Origin: an uncultured Prevotellaceae bacterium
Lineage (GTDB): Bacteria; Bacteroidota; Bacteroidia; Bacteroidales; UBA3663
NCBI GenBank assembly: GCA_900319235.1
Contig: ONNR01000010.1
Span: 1-64,000, forward strand
Direction: 5' to 3'
DNA: 64,000 nucleotides
Part shown: piece by piece, positions 27,983 to 37,971 of the stretch
Numbering within the stretch: position 1 is the first letter of the stretch
How the letters are laid out: each line of letters opens with the position of its first letter
Translations under genes and position numbers: made by a program
Notes under the pieces: generated by a model
Databases searched by the model: none
Told to the model about the DNA's origin: nothing
What the model saw: the letters and a program-made list of their open reading frames with translations, nothing else

Positions 27983-30214
27983 TTATTCGGCTGTAAGTTG
28001 GAGCACACGGCTGGCCCAGTCGTTGAGTTTATTGTAATCTACATCGTGGGTGTAAGGCATCTCGAGGCCCGTTTGCATCAGGAAGGCTCCACTGTAGGAT
28101 TTGCCTTCGCATGGCAATGGCTTGTTGTCGATGCGGTTGAGTTCACGGACGGTGTAGTACTTGTCGGGGTCAAGACCAGCCATCTTGATGCGAGGTACAT
28201 GCTGGTTCTTCAGCGTCTCGAGTTTCCACCAGAAGAAGACAGCCTGCTGCTTATCCTTGCTGACGTACATCAATGAGGCAAGGTTGTCGCCAGCATATGG
28301 CGAATGGAGGCGATAGAGGTCGCCAAATTGGATGACGGGACGCACGCGCTTGTAGTCGGAGATAACCTGACGGCAGAATGCCTTTTCGTCGTCGGTCATG
28401 TTTTTGGGCTGTATCTCCATGCCGAGGCGACCCGACATGGCCACGTCGCAGCGATATTTGAGCGAAGTGGTACGGAACACAGCGTGGTTGGGCACAGCCG
28501 AGATGTGGGAGGCCATGGCGATGGCGGGGAAGAAATAGGAGGTGCCCCACTGCATATAGATGCGCTGCAGTCCATCGGTGTTGTCACTCACCCAGAACTC
28601 GTCGAAGTAGGGGAGCAGGCCATAGTTGGCGCGTCCACCACCCGAAGCACAATCCTGGATGATTACATCGGGATACTTGGCGCGAATGCGCTGGCAGAGT
28701 TGAATGAGCGCCTCGTGATACTTGATGTAGAGGTGGCTCTGTTCGTCCATTGGCAGGTATTGGCTGCCATGGTTCATCACAGGAGCGTTGGCATCCCACT
28801 TGATGTATGCAATTTCAGGATAGTTGCTGAGAAGGTTATCGAAGATGCTGAAAGCGAAGTCCTGCACCTTGGGATTGGTGAGGTCGAGGACGACCTGTGT
28901 TCCACCACGTCCCTGCACGGGTTCGCGGCCTGGAGCCTTGATGATCCAGTCGGGATGAGCCTCATAGAGTTCGGAGACGGTGTTGGCCATCTCAGGCTCG
29001 ATCCAGATGCCGAATTTTACGCCGTTCTTCTTGGCATCGCGCAGCAGACCTGGAATGCCATCGGGGAGTTTGCGTGCGTCAACAACCCAGTCACCGAGTG
29101 AGGAGTTGTCGATATTGCGAGGATACTTGTCACCAAACCAGCCGTCATCCATCACAAAGAGTTCGCCTCCCATTGAAGCGATGTCCTTCATCATCTGGTC
29201 CATGCCTTCCTGATTGATGTTGAAATAGACACCCTCCCAGGAATTGAGGAGAATCATGCGCTCCTGGTTAGCATGGCGCAACTGATACTTGCGAGCCCAG
29301 TCATGGAACGCCTGCGTGGCTCCGTTAGTGCCGCGTGTACTGAACGTGTAGGCAGAATGAGGGGTAGTGAAAGTTTCGCCACGCTTGAGGTGGTATTCGC
29401 TGTTGTCGGGGTTGATGCCGGCGAAGTATTGGTGATAGTCCGACTCATCGGTGTCGATGGTAATACGGAAATTGCCACTGTAGCAAAGGGCAGCACCGAT
29501 GACGTCACCTTCGTTTTCGCGTGCAGGACCATTGAGCGAGAGCATGATCTCGTTGCGGTCGGTAGTAGCATTGCGAAGACCATCCTTGTTCTTGACTTCG
29601 ACCAGTCCGTTGGCAAGCGGGAGTTCGACGAGCTGTGCTTCGCTGGCCCATGAACCATTGAAGTGGGTCCAATAGACGTTGCCACGACGCACGGGAAGCA
29701 GGGGGTTGTAGAACTGGGTGAGGGTGACGGGTTTCTTCTCACCGTTGGTGATGTCGGTCCATGATTCGATTATATCGACGTCGTCATAGGCAAGGTAGTA
29801 GAGATTGACGATGATGGGGTAGAGCGGGTCACTCAAGGTGATGGTAAGGAGTTGTCCTGTACGTTTGGCTCCATTGGGCGCGTAATCGTTGACATTGCTC
29901 TCGTTCCAAGAGTCAATGAGCATCTGGGTGGACATATTGCCATCGGAATGACGCATCGCCAGGCAGACCTCATTCTGGGTATGTGTGGCTCCATAGGCAG
30001 GATAGAGGTCAGCACGACTCCAGTTGGCATCGTTGGCCTTCTCAAGATTTTCGATGTCCTGAGATTTGAGCGAGGGACCATAGTACAGGAACTGAGGTTC
30101 AGCACCCTTGTTGAGTTCTATGACGAAACTGTTGTTAGGAGTGCGGAGTTCCACTTTGTCGGCAAAAGCCATCGCAGGAAGGAGGCTCAGGAGCAGGAGG
30201 GAGTATTTTTTCAT
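27983..30214 (-). CDS. GH36 alpha-galactosidase
   Basis: A 743-residue secreted enzyme with signal peptide (MKKYSLLLLSLLPAMAFA), an N-terminal beta-supersandwich (about 20-300) and a TIM-barrel. The nucleophile is Asp474 in YIKWDAN; the acid/base is Asp544 in WVSDNTD; the substrate-site motif CASGGGRANYG lies at about 522. GH36 enzymes release alpha-1,6-galactose. As the last gene of the mannan locus it would strip galactose side chains from galactomannan or its oligomers. The signal peptide is not a lipobox type, so a periplasmic site is likely. Confidence 0.92.
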   Translation of the reverse strand: MKKYSLLLLSLLPAMAFADKVELRTPNNSFVIELNKGAEPQFLYYGPSLKSQDIENLEKANDANWSRADLYPAYGATHTQNEVCLAMRHSDGNMSTQMLIDSWNESNVNDYAPNGAKRTGQLLTITLSDPLYPIIVNLYYLAYDDVDIIESWTDITNGEKKPVTLTQFYNPLLPVRRGNVYWTHFNGSWASEAQLVELPLANGLVEVKNKDGLRNATTDRNEIMLSLNGPARENEGDVIGAALCYSGNFRITIDTDESDYHQYFAGINPDNSEYHLKRGETFTTPHSAYTFSTRGTNGATQAFHDWARKYQLRHANQERMILLNSWEGVYFNINQEGMDQMMKDIASMGGELFVMDDGWFGDKYPRNIDNSSLGDWVVDARKLPDGIPGLLRDAKKNGVKFGIWIEPEMANTVSELYEAHPDWIIKAPGREPVQGRGGTQVVLDLTNPKVQDFAFSIFDNLLSNYPEIAYIKWDANAPVMNHGSQYLPMDEQSHLYIKYHEALIQLCQRIRAKYPDVIIQDCASGGGRANYGLLPYFDEFWVSDNTDGLQRIYMQWGTSYFFPAIAMASHISAVPNHAVFRTTSLKYRCDVAMSGRLGMEIQPKNMTDDEKAFCRQVISDYKRVRPVIQFGDLYRLHSPYAGDNLASLMYVSKDKQQAVFFWWKLETLKNQHVPRIKMAGLDPDKYYTVRELNRIDNKPLPCEGKSYSGAFLMQTGLEMPYTHDVDYNKLNDWASRVLQLTAE

Positions 30215-30242
30215 AGGGAATGGAGTGTTGTGTGATTTATGG

Positions 30243-30262
30243 GTCAGCCAAGCATAGCTGAC
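30243..30262. repeat. Intergenic palindromic repeat (degenerate GCAGCCA family)
   Basis: GTCAGC 30243-30248 / GCTGAC 30257-30262 with an 8-nt loop containing CAAGCATA. The 3' flank ACACGAAAACACT resembles the copy after infB. Located between the epimerase and GH36 genes. Confidence 0.55.
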
Positions 30263-30289
30263 ACGAAAACACTATTGGAGCCATTTGGG

Positions 30290-31555
30290 CTACTGGGGAA
30301 AGTTTCGTTCAATGATTTCGAGACACATGCGGCTGTTGTGGTAGGGGCATTTCCAGAATCCGGCGTGATCGTCTTTGAGGTTGATGTTGCCTTCGGGATC
30401 ACGGCTCCAATACCATTCGCCGTTTTTCCAGTCGATGAGGTTGTCCTTGATGTACTGCCAGCAGCGCAGTCCATACTGCAGGGCTTCGGTGTCGCCAAAG
30501 TGCTGGTAGATGTTGAGGAAACCGACTACGGTTTCGGCCTGTACCCACCAGTGACGGTCGGCATCGATGTGGCCAGTGTCAAGGTTTGCTTCGTGGGTCA
30601 TTGAGCCATCGGCGTTGAGGCCTTTCTCGCTTGCCTTGGCAACAAGACGAACGATGGGTTCGACTTTCTGAAGCACCTGTTTGTCGTCCAGGACAAGTGC
30701 CGCTTCGTGCATGAGCCAGGAGCATTCGATGTCATGCCCATAACTTTCGAGCCAACCTGCACCTCGTGCCCAATCCATGTCGAAGAAGAGGTCGAGGTGA
30801 TGGGTCTCGGGATTGAGTATCTTGTCGCAGAAGATGTCGATAAGTTGACGCAACGATTTTTCGACACGGAGGGAAACATTACCCCAACTTTCTCCTGTAG
30901 CGAGTGGACAAGGATGTCCCTGCATCAGTTCGGGGCGTTCCTGCATCAAACGGAAGAGGTTGGTGTAGGGTTCGATGATGTGGAGGTGGGTGTTCTGCGA
31001 CTTCGGATAGTTGGCATCGAGGTCAGAGAGACGCATGTCGGCTATCGCCTCCCATTCGCGTGTGCAGGCTTCGATATAACCACCAAATTGTGGATCCCAA
31101 CTATGCTGCTCGATGCAGTCGTAGAGACGGATGGCGTAGTCGAAGGCCTCGGGGTCGCCCGTGGCACGTGCAAATTCGGTGAGACCGTAAATGACAAAAC
31201 CGATGGCATAGAACTGCTTCTTGGTGTCGAGGGGATTGCCTTCGGAGTCGAGACTCCAGTAGGCGCCACCATATATCTTGTCGATGAAGTGTTCGAGGAT
31301 ATAGTCCTTGGCACGCGTAGCAGCCATCAGATAGTCAGGCTTGCGGAGTACGCGATAGGCGGCCGAAAAACTCCAAAGGATACGTGCATTGAGGATGCAT
31401 CCCTTGTCTGCTTCGGGCACCAAGGTGCCATCACCACGCATCTGGCCATAGAAGCCACGCTGGCGACGGTCCTGCATCTGATCGAACCAGAAAAACAGGA
31501 TGTTGTTTTCAACGACATCCTGCATTTCGGCCTTGATTTGAGCAATCTCGGTCAT
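30290..31555 (-). CDS. Mannobiose/cellobiose 2-epimerase (AGE family)
   Basis: A 421-residue (alpha/alpha)6-barrel epimerase of the N-acylglucosamine 2-epimerase superfamily, cellobiose 2-epimerase branch. It should interconvert mannose and glucose at the reducing end of beta-1,4-disaccharides, making Man-Glc from mannobiose. The three family His motifs are present: NTHLHIIEPYTNL, ESYGHDIECSWL and KCPYHNSRMCLE. No signal peptide, so cytoplasmic. It lies 2 nt after the importer gene and near the GH130 phosphorylase, the combination known from Bacteroides fragilis mannan metabolism, which fixes its role with good confidence. Confidence 0.9.
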   Translation of the reverse strand: MTEIAQIKAEMQDVVENNILFFWFDQMQDRRQRGFYGQMRGDGTLVPEADKGCILNARILWSFSAAYRVLRKPDYLMAATRAKDYILEHFIDKIYGGAYWSLDSEGNPLDTKKQFYAIGFVIYGLTEFARATGDPEAFDYAIRLYDCIEQHSWDPQFGGYIEACTREWEAIADMRLSDLDANYPKSQNTHLHIIEPYTNLFRLMQERPELMQGHPCPLATGESWGNVSLRVEKSLRQLIDIFCDKILNPETHHLDLFFDMDWARGAGWLESYGHDIECSWLMHEAALVLDDKQVLQKVEPIVRLVAKASEKGLNADGSMTHEANLDTGHIDADRHWWVQAETVVGFLNIYQHFGDTEALQYGLRCWQYIKDNLIDWKNGEWYWSRDPEGNINLKDDHAGFWKCPYHNSRMCLEIIERNFPQ

Positions 31556-31557
31556 GA

Positions 31558-32901
31558 CTATTTCTTAATAGGATATTTATAGAGCAGATAGAGCATGATG
31601 AGGACGATGACAGCTGGGAAGATTGAGAACAATGCCCAAATCATGTTGCGCACCGACTCCATATCGGTGATTTCGATGAAGGTCTGTCCTGTGGTGGGAT
31701 CCGTACCCGATATGAATCCCGAGATGCCGAGCAATAGGGCAACAAGTGAACCGGAGATGGCTGTTCCGAACTTCTGAGCCATGGTGCCTGACGAGAAGAT
31801 GAGGCCTGTCGAAGAAGTACCGTTCTTCTCGGTGGCATAGTCAGCTACGTCGGCATACATCGACCAAAGCAGCGGCGAATAGAGTCCGATACCTACCGAG
31901 GTGAATACCACGATGGCAACGAGCACCCAGATGTAGGCGGGATCCTTGGGGATAAAGAAGTAGAGTGTGGAGAATACGGCACAAATGATGGCTGCCACGG
32001 TAAATGCTTTGCGCTTGGAACCCATCCATTGGGTGAACTTGGGCGAAAGTCCTCCAAAGATCATACACGTCACTTCGCCAAAGGTCATGAATACCGTGTA
32101 GTTGATGATCAGTCCGCTGATGGTAATTTCCTTGCCCAGGATGTAGTCGAACATATAGCCTGCAACTGCATAGCGGAACCCGTTGAAGAAGTTGGTGCAG
32201 ATGCCGATGAGGGTAAGATAGATCCATGGTTTGTTCTTGACAAGGTCCTTGAAGGGTTTGAACGAGAACTTCTCGGCACGTACCGGCTTCAGGCGTTCCT
32301 TGGTAAGCAGACCGCATGCCAGGGTGCCGAGGGCAGCGATGATTCCAAAGAATGCGCCCAGCATCGCATATTGATGTTGTTCGGTGCCGCCTACCATCTT
32401 CTGAAGGTAAGGGAATGCGAACAAGGTGATGAAGCCCATGGCATAGGCTCCGACCATACGATAGGACGAGAACTGGTTCTTCTCGTTGTCGTCGTCGGTC
32501 ATCACGCCGAGCAGTGAGCCGTAGGGCACGTTTACGGCCGTGTACATAGCCATCATCAGCAGGTAGAGCGAGTAGGCATAGATGCGCTTGCCCATAGGTC
32601 CGAATTCGGGCGTGAAGAGCAGCAGAGCGAAGATGAGGCCGAAGGGGATGGCACCGAAGATGAGCCAGGGACGATAGGTTCCCCAGCGCGACTGAGTGCG
32701 ATCGGCGAGACTGCCCATCAGCGGGTCGGTAACCACGTCGAACATACGTGCGATGAGCATCAAGGTGGCCGTGTCGGCTACAGTGAGGCCAAAAACGTTG
32801 GTGAAGAAGAGTGGGAAGGCGATGGACATGATTTTCCATGTGATGCCACCAGCCGCAGCGTCACCCAGGGCATAGCCGATTTTTTCTTTGAGTGTTGCCA
32901 T
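31558..32901 (-). CDS. GPH-family sugar:cation symporter
   Basis: A 447-residue inner-membrane transporter with about twelve hydrophobic segments, of the glycoside-pentoside-hexuronide:cation symporter (MelB-like, MFS) family. The first helix (KIGYALGDAAAGGITWKIMS) and the cytoplasmic loop motif DPLMGSLADRTQSRWGTYRPW are typical. Placed between GH130 and the 2-epimerase, it most likely brings manno-disaccharides or short oligosaccharides from periplasm to cytoplasm. Cation choice is not evident. Confidence 0.9.
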   Translation of the reverse strand: MATLKEKIGYALGDAAAGGITWKIMSIAFPLFFTNVFGLTVADTATLMLIARMFDVVTDPLMGSLADRTQSRWGTYRPWLIFGAIPFGLIFALLLFTPEFGPMGKRIYAYSLYLLMMAMYTAVNVPYGSLLGVMTDDDNEKNQFSSYRMVGAYAMGFITLFAFPYLQKMVGGTEQHQYAMLGAFFGIIAALGTLACGLLTKERLKPVRAEKFSFKPFKDLVKNKPWIYLTLIGICTNFFNGFRYAVAGYMFDYILGKEITISGLIINYTVFMTFGEVTCMIFGGLSPKFTQWMGSKRKAFTVAAIICAVFSTLYFFIPKDPAYIWVLVAIVVFTSVGIGLYSPLLWSMYADVADYATEKNGTSSTGLIFSSGTMAQKFGTAISGSLVALLLGISGFISGTDPTTGQTFIEITDMESVRNMIWALFSIFPAVIVLIMLYLLYKYPIKK

Positions 32902-32932
32902 AAGGTATTAATTTACAATTAACAAATAACAA

Positions 32933-34156
32933 TTATTGTTGATTTAGGAATGCAAGGTTACGATCGATAAGACAGTTGCGTGTTTTGACGCTCTCTCCTG
33001 TCGTGAACTTGTCGGTAGGGGTGTTCATGCAGTAATCGACAAGTTGACCGATGGTCGAGGTGGCTACATGCAAGCGAGTGTCGGACGAAGCATAGTAGAT
33101 ATATACCTTATCGTCCATCTGGTGCATGTCGGCACCAGTTCCGCCATCAGCAATCCATCCGTTGGCAAAGAGAACATTCATGACGTCGCCAATATACTCC
33201 TCATCCTTTGGTACCATGAAAGCACCTCCTGGTTGGGCGATGACACGTGTCGGATCGTCGAGTGCGGTCATATACATATATAATACGTAGCGCAAACCAG
33301 AGGCACAACCACGTACACCATGCGCCAGATGAAGCCAGCCCTTGGGAGTCTTGAAGGGATGAGGACCCTCGCCGTTCTTTACTTCCATGATGGTGTGGTA
33401 ATGACGGGCGTTGATGATCTTCTCTTCCTTCACTTCGGCATGCGTGATGTCGTCGATGAGCGCCCATCCGATACCTCCTCCCGAACCGGTGTCGATGAAC
33501 CCATCCTGTGGACGTGTGTAGAGAGCATATTTGCCATCAACGAACTCGGGGTGCAGCACGACGTTACGCTGTTGGGATTTGGCGCGTAAATCGGGCAGAC
33601 GCTCCCAGTTCACGAGGTCCTTGGTGCGAGCGATGCCGCAGGTGGCGGTTGCAGCACTGAGGTTGCCGGGTTGGCTGTCGTCGTGACGCTCCACGCAGAA
33701 GAGGCCATAGATCCAGCCATCTTCGTGTCGGGTAAGTCGCATATCATAGACATTGGTGGCCGGAGCATCAAGGTCTGGCAGACAACTGCCTTCGGGGGCC
33801 TCAGGCATGGTGATAGGATGATTCCAGAAGCGGAAATTATCGATGCCGTTGGGTGATTCGGCGACGGCGAAGAACGACTTGCGGTCATCACCTTCGACGC
33901 GAACCACTACGACGTACTTGTCGCCCCATTTGATGGCGCCGGCATTGAGTGTGGCATTGACACCGATGCGCTCCATAAAGTAGGGATTCGTCTCGGGGTT
34001 GTAGTCATAACGCCATAACAGTGGTGTATGAGCTGCAGTAACAATAGGAAATTCGTAACGATTGAAGATACCGTTTCCCTCGATTGATTTATTTTCGCGC
34101 GTCACGAGGGCTTCGTATTGTGCCTCGACGAAAGCTTTGCGCTGATTGAAATCCAT
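32933..34156 (-). CDS. GH130 4-O-beta-D-mannosyl-D-glucose phosphorylase
   Basis: A 407-residue five-bladed-propeller phosphorylase without signal peptide. It should split Man-beta-1,4-Glc with phosphate into mannose 1-phosphate and glucose. Family features: [22 protein letters not shown], the [14 protein letters not shown] segment containing the candidate general-acid Asp, and [17 protein letters not shown]. The length and sequence fit GH130 subfamily 1. The frame begins with a TTG at 34171; ATG 34156 ([18 protein letters not shown]) is the better start. It follows a GH26 gene by 48 nt and precedes the importer and epimerase genes, completing the mannobiose pathway. Confidence 0.92.
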   Translation of the reverse strand: MDFNQRKAFVEAQYEALVTRENKSIEGNGIFNRYEFPIVTAAHTPLLWRYDYNPETNPYFMERIGVNATLNAGAIKWGDKYVVVVRVEGDDRKSFFAVAESPNGIDNFRFWNHPITMPEAPEGSCLPDLDAPATNVYDMRLTRHEDGWIYGLFCVERHDDSQPGNLSAATATCGIARTKDLVNWERLPDLRAKSQQRNVVLHPEFVDGKYALYTRPQDGFIDTGSGGGIGWALIDDITHAEVKEEKIINARHYHTIMEVKNGEGPHPFKTPKGWLHLAHGVRGCASGLRYVLYMYMTALDDPTRVIAQPGGAFMVPKDEEYIGDVMNVLFANGWIADGGTGADMHQMDDKVYIYYASSDTRLHVATSTIGQLVDYCMNTPTDKFTTGESVKTRNCLIDRNLAFLNQQ

Positions 34157-34204
34157 TGTATCAATTAACAATTAATAATTAACAATTAACAATTACAATC
34201 GAAA

Positions 34205-35290
34205 TTATTGGATATCCTTTAAGAAAAGTGTATTGGGTTGGGCATAGAGTTTCTTGAAGTCATCGGCTGTGGCGACATCCTTTGAAGCACCGAAATGGTC
34301 TGCATGCCAGTTGCGCCAAGGCAGGAAATAACTTGGCAGATAGGCTTGTTCGATGACGGGCTTAAAGACGCGCGTCCACCAGTCGGCTACGGGAGAATTC
34401 TGCATGCCGCATTCGGTGATCGCGAAGAGTTTGCCGTGATCCTTGGCATAGTTGCTGAGGAAGACGACGTCGGCTGTCGCCTGACGAACAAAGTCCTCTT
34501 CGGAGCCCCATTGGTAGCAATCTTCACCCACCAGGTCGACGATGTCATCGCCAGGCCAACGCGAGAGGAATGCCTCTTCGGTCCAGTAGCCCTGCAGATT
34601 GGGCGAGCAACTCCAGACGATGTTTGTGGGAAGCTGTTTGGCGATGTGGTCGTAGGTCATGCGGAAGAATGCCTTGTACTCATCGTCAGTGCAAAGCTTT
34701 TGACCCCACCAGAACCATGAGCCGTTGTATTCGTGCCAAGGACGGAAGATGATTGGCATGGGGGAACCATCCTTATAGGTAATGGTTTTGAGGAATGCGG
34801 AGACGGCATCGAGCCAACCTATGAACATCTTATGCTGTTCGCCACCAGGCAGAATGTTGCGGACGACAGTTGTGTCGGTGACGTCCCATGCTGTTCCTCC
34901 TGTACGAGGATTGCGAGGATGCCAACTGAAGGTGATGATGCCGCCGCGCTCGACATGCTTGATAGCTTCTTCACGTATCCAATTGAATGGCACGGAGTCA
35001 AGGTTCTTGGCATCGCCCATTTCGATGCCGCCAAGGTCGAAGCCTATGAGGGCAGGGTAGTCGCCGACAAGCTCGTAGGTGTCGGAGCGTCCGCGTTCCC
35101 ATTGCCAGGTGACACCATAGAATGGATCATCCTGGTGTGCATACATATAGCCCTTCTGACGAAGGTTATCGAGACGTGTGATGAGCGCTTGAGCAGGAGT
35201 AGACTGTGCTTCACTGTCCGTCTGAGCCTTTTTGCTGCAGGAGGCCATCAGCGCCATTGCAAGAGAGGCGAAAAGAAGAATCTTTTTCAT
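34205..35290 (-). CDS. GH26 beta-mannanase/mannobiohydrolase, lipoprotein
   Basis: A 361-residue lipoprotein (lipobox MASC, Cys18) with an uninterrupted GH26 barrel. The acid/base Glu is in IFRPWHEYNGSWFWWG (about 190) and the nucleophile Glu in FAITECGM (about 295). HPRNPRTGG, SCSPN and VGEDCYQWG are other active-site strands. It hydrolyses beta-1,4-mannan, perhaps releasing mannobiose for the importer, given the single-domain form. It is the second GH26 of the locus and serves as an intact reference for the interrupted one at 37972-40125. Confidence 0.92.
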   Translation of the reverse strand: MKKILLFASLAMALMASCSKKAQTDSEAQSTPAQALITRLDNLRQKGYMYAHQDDPFYGVTWQWERGRSDTYELVGDYPALIGFDLGGIEMGDAKNLDSVPFNWIREEAIKHVERGGIITFSWHPRNPRTGGTAWDVTDTTVVRNILPGGEQHKMFIGWLDAVSAFLKTITYKDGSPMPIIFRPWHEYNGSWFWWGQKLCTDDEYKAFFRMTYDHIAKQLPTNIVWSCSPNLQGYWTEEAFLSRWPGDDIVDLVGEDCYQWGSEEDFVRQATADVVFLSNYAKDHGKLFAITECGMQNSPVADWWTRVFKPVIEQAYLPSYFLPWRNWHADHFGASKDVATADDFKKLYAQPNTLFLKDIQ

Positions 35291-35317
35291 ATTATTTGTG
35301 GATTTCGTTGTTCTGGA

Positions 35318-35365
35318 TTCCGATATTCCGGAATGCCGGTATTTCGTTATACCGTTATATCGGAA
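35318..35365. repeat. Nested palindrome between GH94 and GH26 genes
   Basis: A 9-bp outer stem (TTCCGATAT 35318-35326 / ATATCGGAA 35357-35365) encloses an inner 6-bp stem (CGGTAT 35337-35342 / ATACCG 35349-35354) and a self-complementary ATTCCGGAAT at 35325-35334. No T run follows. The DNA has a repeated TTCCG/TTTCG texture unlike its surroundings. Confidence 0.55.
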
Positions 35366-35394
35366 TTCCGCAATAATTTGAATAAAGAAAACTC

Positions 35395-37890
35395 TTACAT
35401 AATTACTTCGACGACATGTTTGCCGGGGATAGCCTTGATGACGTTGCTTTCGATGACCTGGCCATCGACGGTTACACGACTGACGCCCTTCTGACGTCCG
35501 TTGGGGTTCTTGACAGTGATGTTGAACTCGATGCCGCGAAGTATTCTCTTCACCTTGTATTCCTTGAGGTCTGCGGGGATACAGGGATCGATTTCTATGC
35601 CGTCATAAGTTGGCTTGATGCCGAGGATGAACTGTGTGATGGTGTACCAGTTCCAGGCGGCTGTGCCGGTGAGCCAGGAATTCTTGCCTTCTCCAGGTTT
35701 GGCGGCATCCTTGCCTGCTACCATCTGGCAATAGACGTAAGGCTCGACCTTGTGGAGCTGCTGGTCCTTGATCCAGGAGGGACAGATCTTGGTGTAATGC
35801 TCCCAGGCATCGTTGCCGCGACCGGCAACTGTCTCGCCAATGATGACCCATGGATTGTTATGGCAGAAGATGCCGGCATTCTCCTTGTAACCGGCTGGGT
35901 AGGAACTAATCTCGCCCATCTCTACATGATACACGGTGTAGGCAGGATTGTTGAGCACCATACCATGTTCGCAGTCGAGGTATTGCTTGCAGGCATCGAG
36001 TGCCTTATCGACCATGCCATCCTCGAGTCCGATACCTGCCATAGTGCAGAAGCCTTGCGACTCGATGAAGATCTTACCTTCCTCGTTTTCTTTCGAACCG
36101 ATCTTGTTGCCGTAGAAGTCATAGGCACGCAGGTACCATTCTCCATCCCAACCATGCTGCTTGACGGCTTCGACCATCTCGTTGATGCATTGCTGGGCAC
36201 GCTTGGCTTCGTCGAGTGCCTTGCCGCCAAGGGTTTGGCAAAGCTCAACATATTGCTTACCGCAGAATACGAAGAGACCTGCTATCATGAGCGATTCGGC
36301 CTTTGAGCCTTCGGTCTTGTTCTCGGTGGTCTGGAACGACTCGTTGGGATCCCACGAGAAGCAGTTGAGGTTGAGGCAATCGTTCCAGTCGGCACGTCCA
36401 ATGAGCGGCAGGCGGTGTGGGCCGAGGTTCTCGACCACGTGATTGAACGAGATGCGGAGGTGCTCCATCAGAGTGACTTCGGTGCCTGGCTGATTGTCCC
36501 AAGGCACCATCTCGTCGAGGATTGTGTAGTCGCCCGTTTCCTTAATGTAGGCAATGGTGCCGAAGATGAGCCACATCGGGTCGTCGTTGAAGCCGCCGCC
36601 AATGTCATTGTTGCCGCGCTTGGTGAGGGGTTGATACTGATGGTAGCAACCGCCGTCGGGGAACTGGGTGGAAGCAATGTCGATGATACGCTGGCGGGCA
36701 CGGCTGGGTACCTGATGGACAAAGCCCACGAGGTCCTGATTCGAGTCGCGGAAGCCCATGCCACGTCCGACACCGCTTTCGAAGAAGGAGGCCGAACGCG
36801 AGAAGTTGAACGTGATCATGCACTGATATTGGTTCCAGATGTTGACCATACGGTCGAGACGTGCATCGCCGCTGTTCAGTACGAAACTGTCGAGCAACTC
36901 GTCCCACATCTTGTGCAGCTCGTCGAAAGCAGCATCGACAGCCTCGACGGTAGAAAACTTCTGGATAGTTTCGAGGGCCTTGCGCTTGTTGACCAGTGTC
37001 ACATCGCTATCTTGCGAAGAGATGAGCGTGCCCTCTTTCTTGCGCTGAATATCCTCAACCGAGAATTTCTCATCCTGCTCGTTCTCGACATAGCCAAGCA
37101 GGAAGATGAAGTCCTTCGATTCGCCCGGTTGGAGCGTTACTTCAATGTAATGACTTGCAATGGGCGACCAACCGTGTGCCAACGAATTGGCGGGACGTCC
37201 GGCCATGACGCATTGTGGAGCCTCGAAGCCGTTGTAGAGTCCGACGAACGTCTCGCGGTCGGTGTCGTAGCCTTGCACGGGGACATTGACGGTGTAGTAT
37301 GCATAATGGTTGCGACGCTCCTTGTATTCGGTCTTGTGGTAGATGGTCGATCCGTCGATTTCCACTTCGCCCGTCGACCAGTTGCGCTGGAAATTCTCCA
37401 TGTCGGTGGCAGCGTTCCAAAGGCACCATTCCGCCAGAGAAAATAGTTTGAGGTGCTTCACCTCGGCACTTTGGTTGGTGAGGGTAAGTTTCTGCACTTC
37501 GGCCCATGTCTTGAGAGGGACGAAAAAGAGCACAGAAGCCTTTACCCCATTCTTCGAACCTGTGATGCGGGTATAGTTCATGCCATGACGGCACTCGTAA
37601 CTATCGAGGGGAGTCTTGCATGGTTTCCAGCCGGGGTTCCAAACCGTGCCGCCATCGTTGATGTAGAAATAGCGGCCACCATTGTCCATGGGCACGCCAT
37701 TGTAGCGGTAGCGGGTGATGCGGCGGAACTTGGCATCCTTGTAGAAATTGTAGCCGCCTGCGGTGTTGGAGATGAGACCGAAGAAATCTTCGTTCCCGAG
37801 GTAGTTGATCCAAGGGAATGGTGTTGCAGGGTCGGTGATGACGTATTCGCGGTTGGCATCATCGAAGTGACCAAATACTTTAGTTTCCAT
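35395..37890 (-). CDS. GH94 cellobiose/cellodextrin-type phosphorylase
   Basis: An 831-residue cytoplasmic enzyme (no signal peptide) of family GH94: N-terminal beta-sandwich (about 1-280), helical linker, (alpha/alpha)6 barrel and C-terminal jelly-roll. Motifs: [20 protein letters not shown] near the start, [11 protein letters not shown] (about 380), [12 protein letters not shown] (about 498, containing the catalytic acid) and [14 protein letters not shown]. The pattern matches cellobiose phosphorylase (beta-1,4 Glc-Glc to glucose 1-phosphate and glucose). In a mannan locus it points to glucomannan as a substrate; another beta-glucosyl disaccharide cannot be excluded. Confidence 0.85.
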   Translation of the reverse strand: METKVFGHFDDANREYVITDPATPFPWINYLGNEDFFGLISNTAGGYNFYKDAKFRRITRYRYNGVPMDNGGRYFYINDGGTVWNPGWKPCKTPLDSYECRHGMNYTRITGSKNGVKASVLFFVPLKTWAEVQKLTLTNQSAEVKHLKLFSLAEWCLWNAATDMENFQRNWSTGEVEIDGSTIYHKTEYKERRNHYAYYTVNVPVQGYDTDRETFVGLYNGFEAPQCVMAGRPANSLAHGWSPIASHYIEVTLQPGESKDFIFLLGYVENEQDEKFSVEDIQRKKEGTLISSQDSDVTLVNKRKALETIQKFSTVEAVDAAFDELHKMWDELLDSFVLNSGDARLDRMVNIWNQYQCMITFNFSRSASFFESGVGRGMGFRDSNQDLVGFVHQVPSRARQRIIDIASTQFPDGGCYHQYQPLTKRGNNDIGGGFNDDPMWLIFGTIAYIKETGDYTILDEMVPWDNQPGTEVTLMEHLRISFNHVVENLGPHRLPLIGRADWNDCLNLNCFSWDPNESFQTTENKTEGSKAESLMIAGLFVFCGKQYVELCQTLGGKALDEAKRAQQCINEMVEAVKQHGWDGEWYLRAYDFYGNKIGSKENEEGKIFIESQGFCTMAGIGLEDGMVDKALDACKQYLDCEHGMVLNNPAYTVYHVEMGEISSYPAGYKENAGIFCHNNPWVIIGETVAGRGNDAWEHYTKICPSWIKDQQLHKVEPYVYCQMVAGKDAAKPGEGKNSWLTGTAAWNWYTITQFILGIKPTYDGIEIDPCIPADLKEYKVKRILRGIEFNITVKNPNGRQKGVSRVTVDGQVIESNVIKAIPGKHVVEVIM

Positions 37891-37917
37891 TGCTAAGTAT
37901 AAATAGATTTGAATTGG

Positions 37918-37953
37918 CTCAGGAGTTTCGACTATGTAGGGGAAACTCCTGAG
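37918..37953. terminator. Intercistronic hairpin between GH26 and GH94 genes
   Basis: A perfect 12-bp stem (CTCAGGAGTTTC / GAAACTCCTGAG) with a 12-nt loop, 19 nt after the large GH26 stop. No T run follows on the minus strand, so it may lower rather than stop transcription of downstream genes, or protect the upstream mRNA. Confidence 0.6.
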
Positions 37954-37971
37954 TGTTAAATGAATGATATG

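Noticed and set aside
34157..34204. Promoter or repeat element in the AATTAACAATT stretches at 34160-34200 and 32905-32935
   Set aside because: Simple A/T-rich spacer typical of this phylum; no -7 box and no clear hairpin.
37918..37953. True factor-independent terminator splitting the mannan locus into two operons
   Set aside because: The stem is strong but no T run follows on the transcribed strand and no new promoter was found before the GH94 gene.
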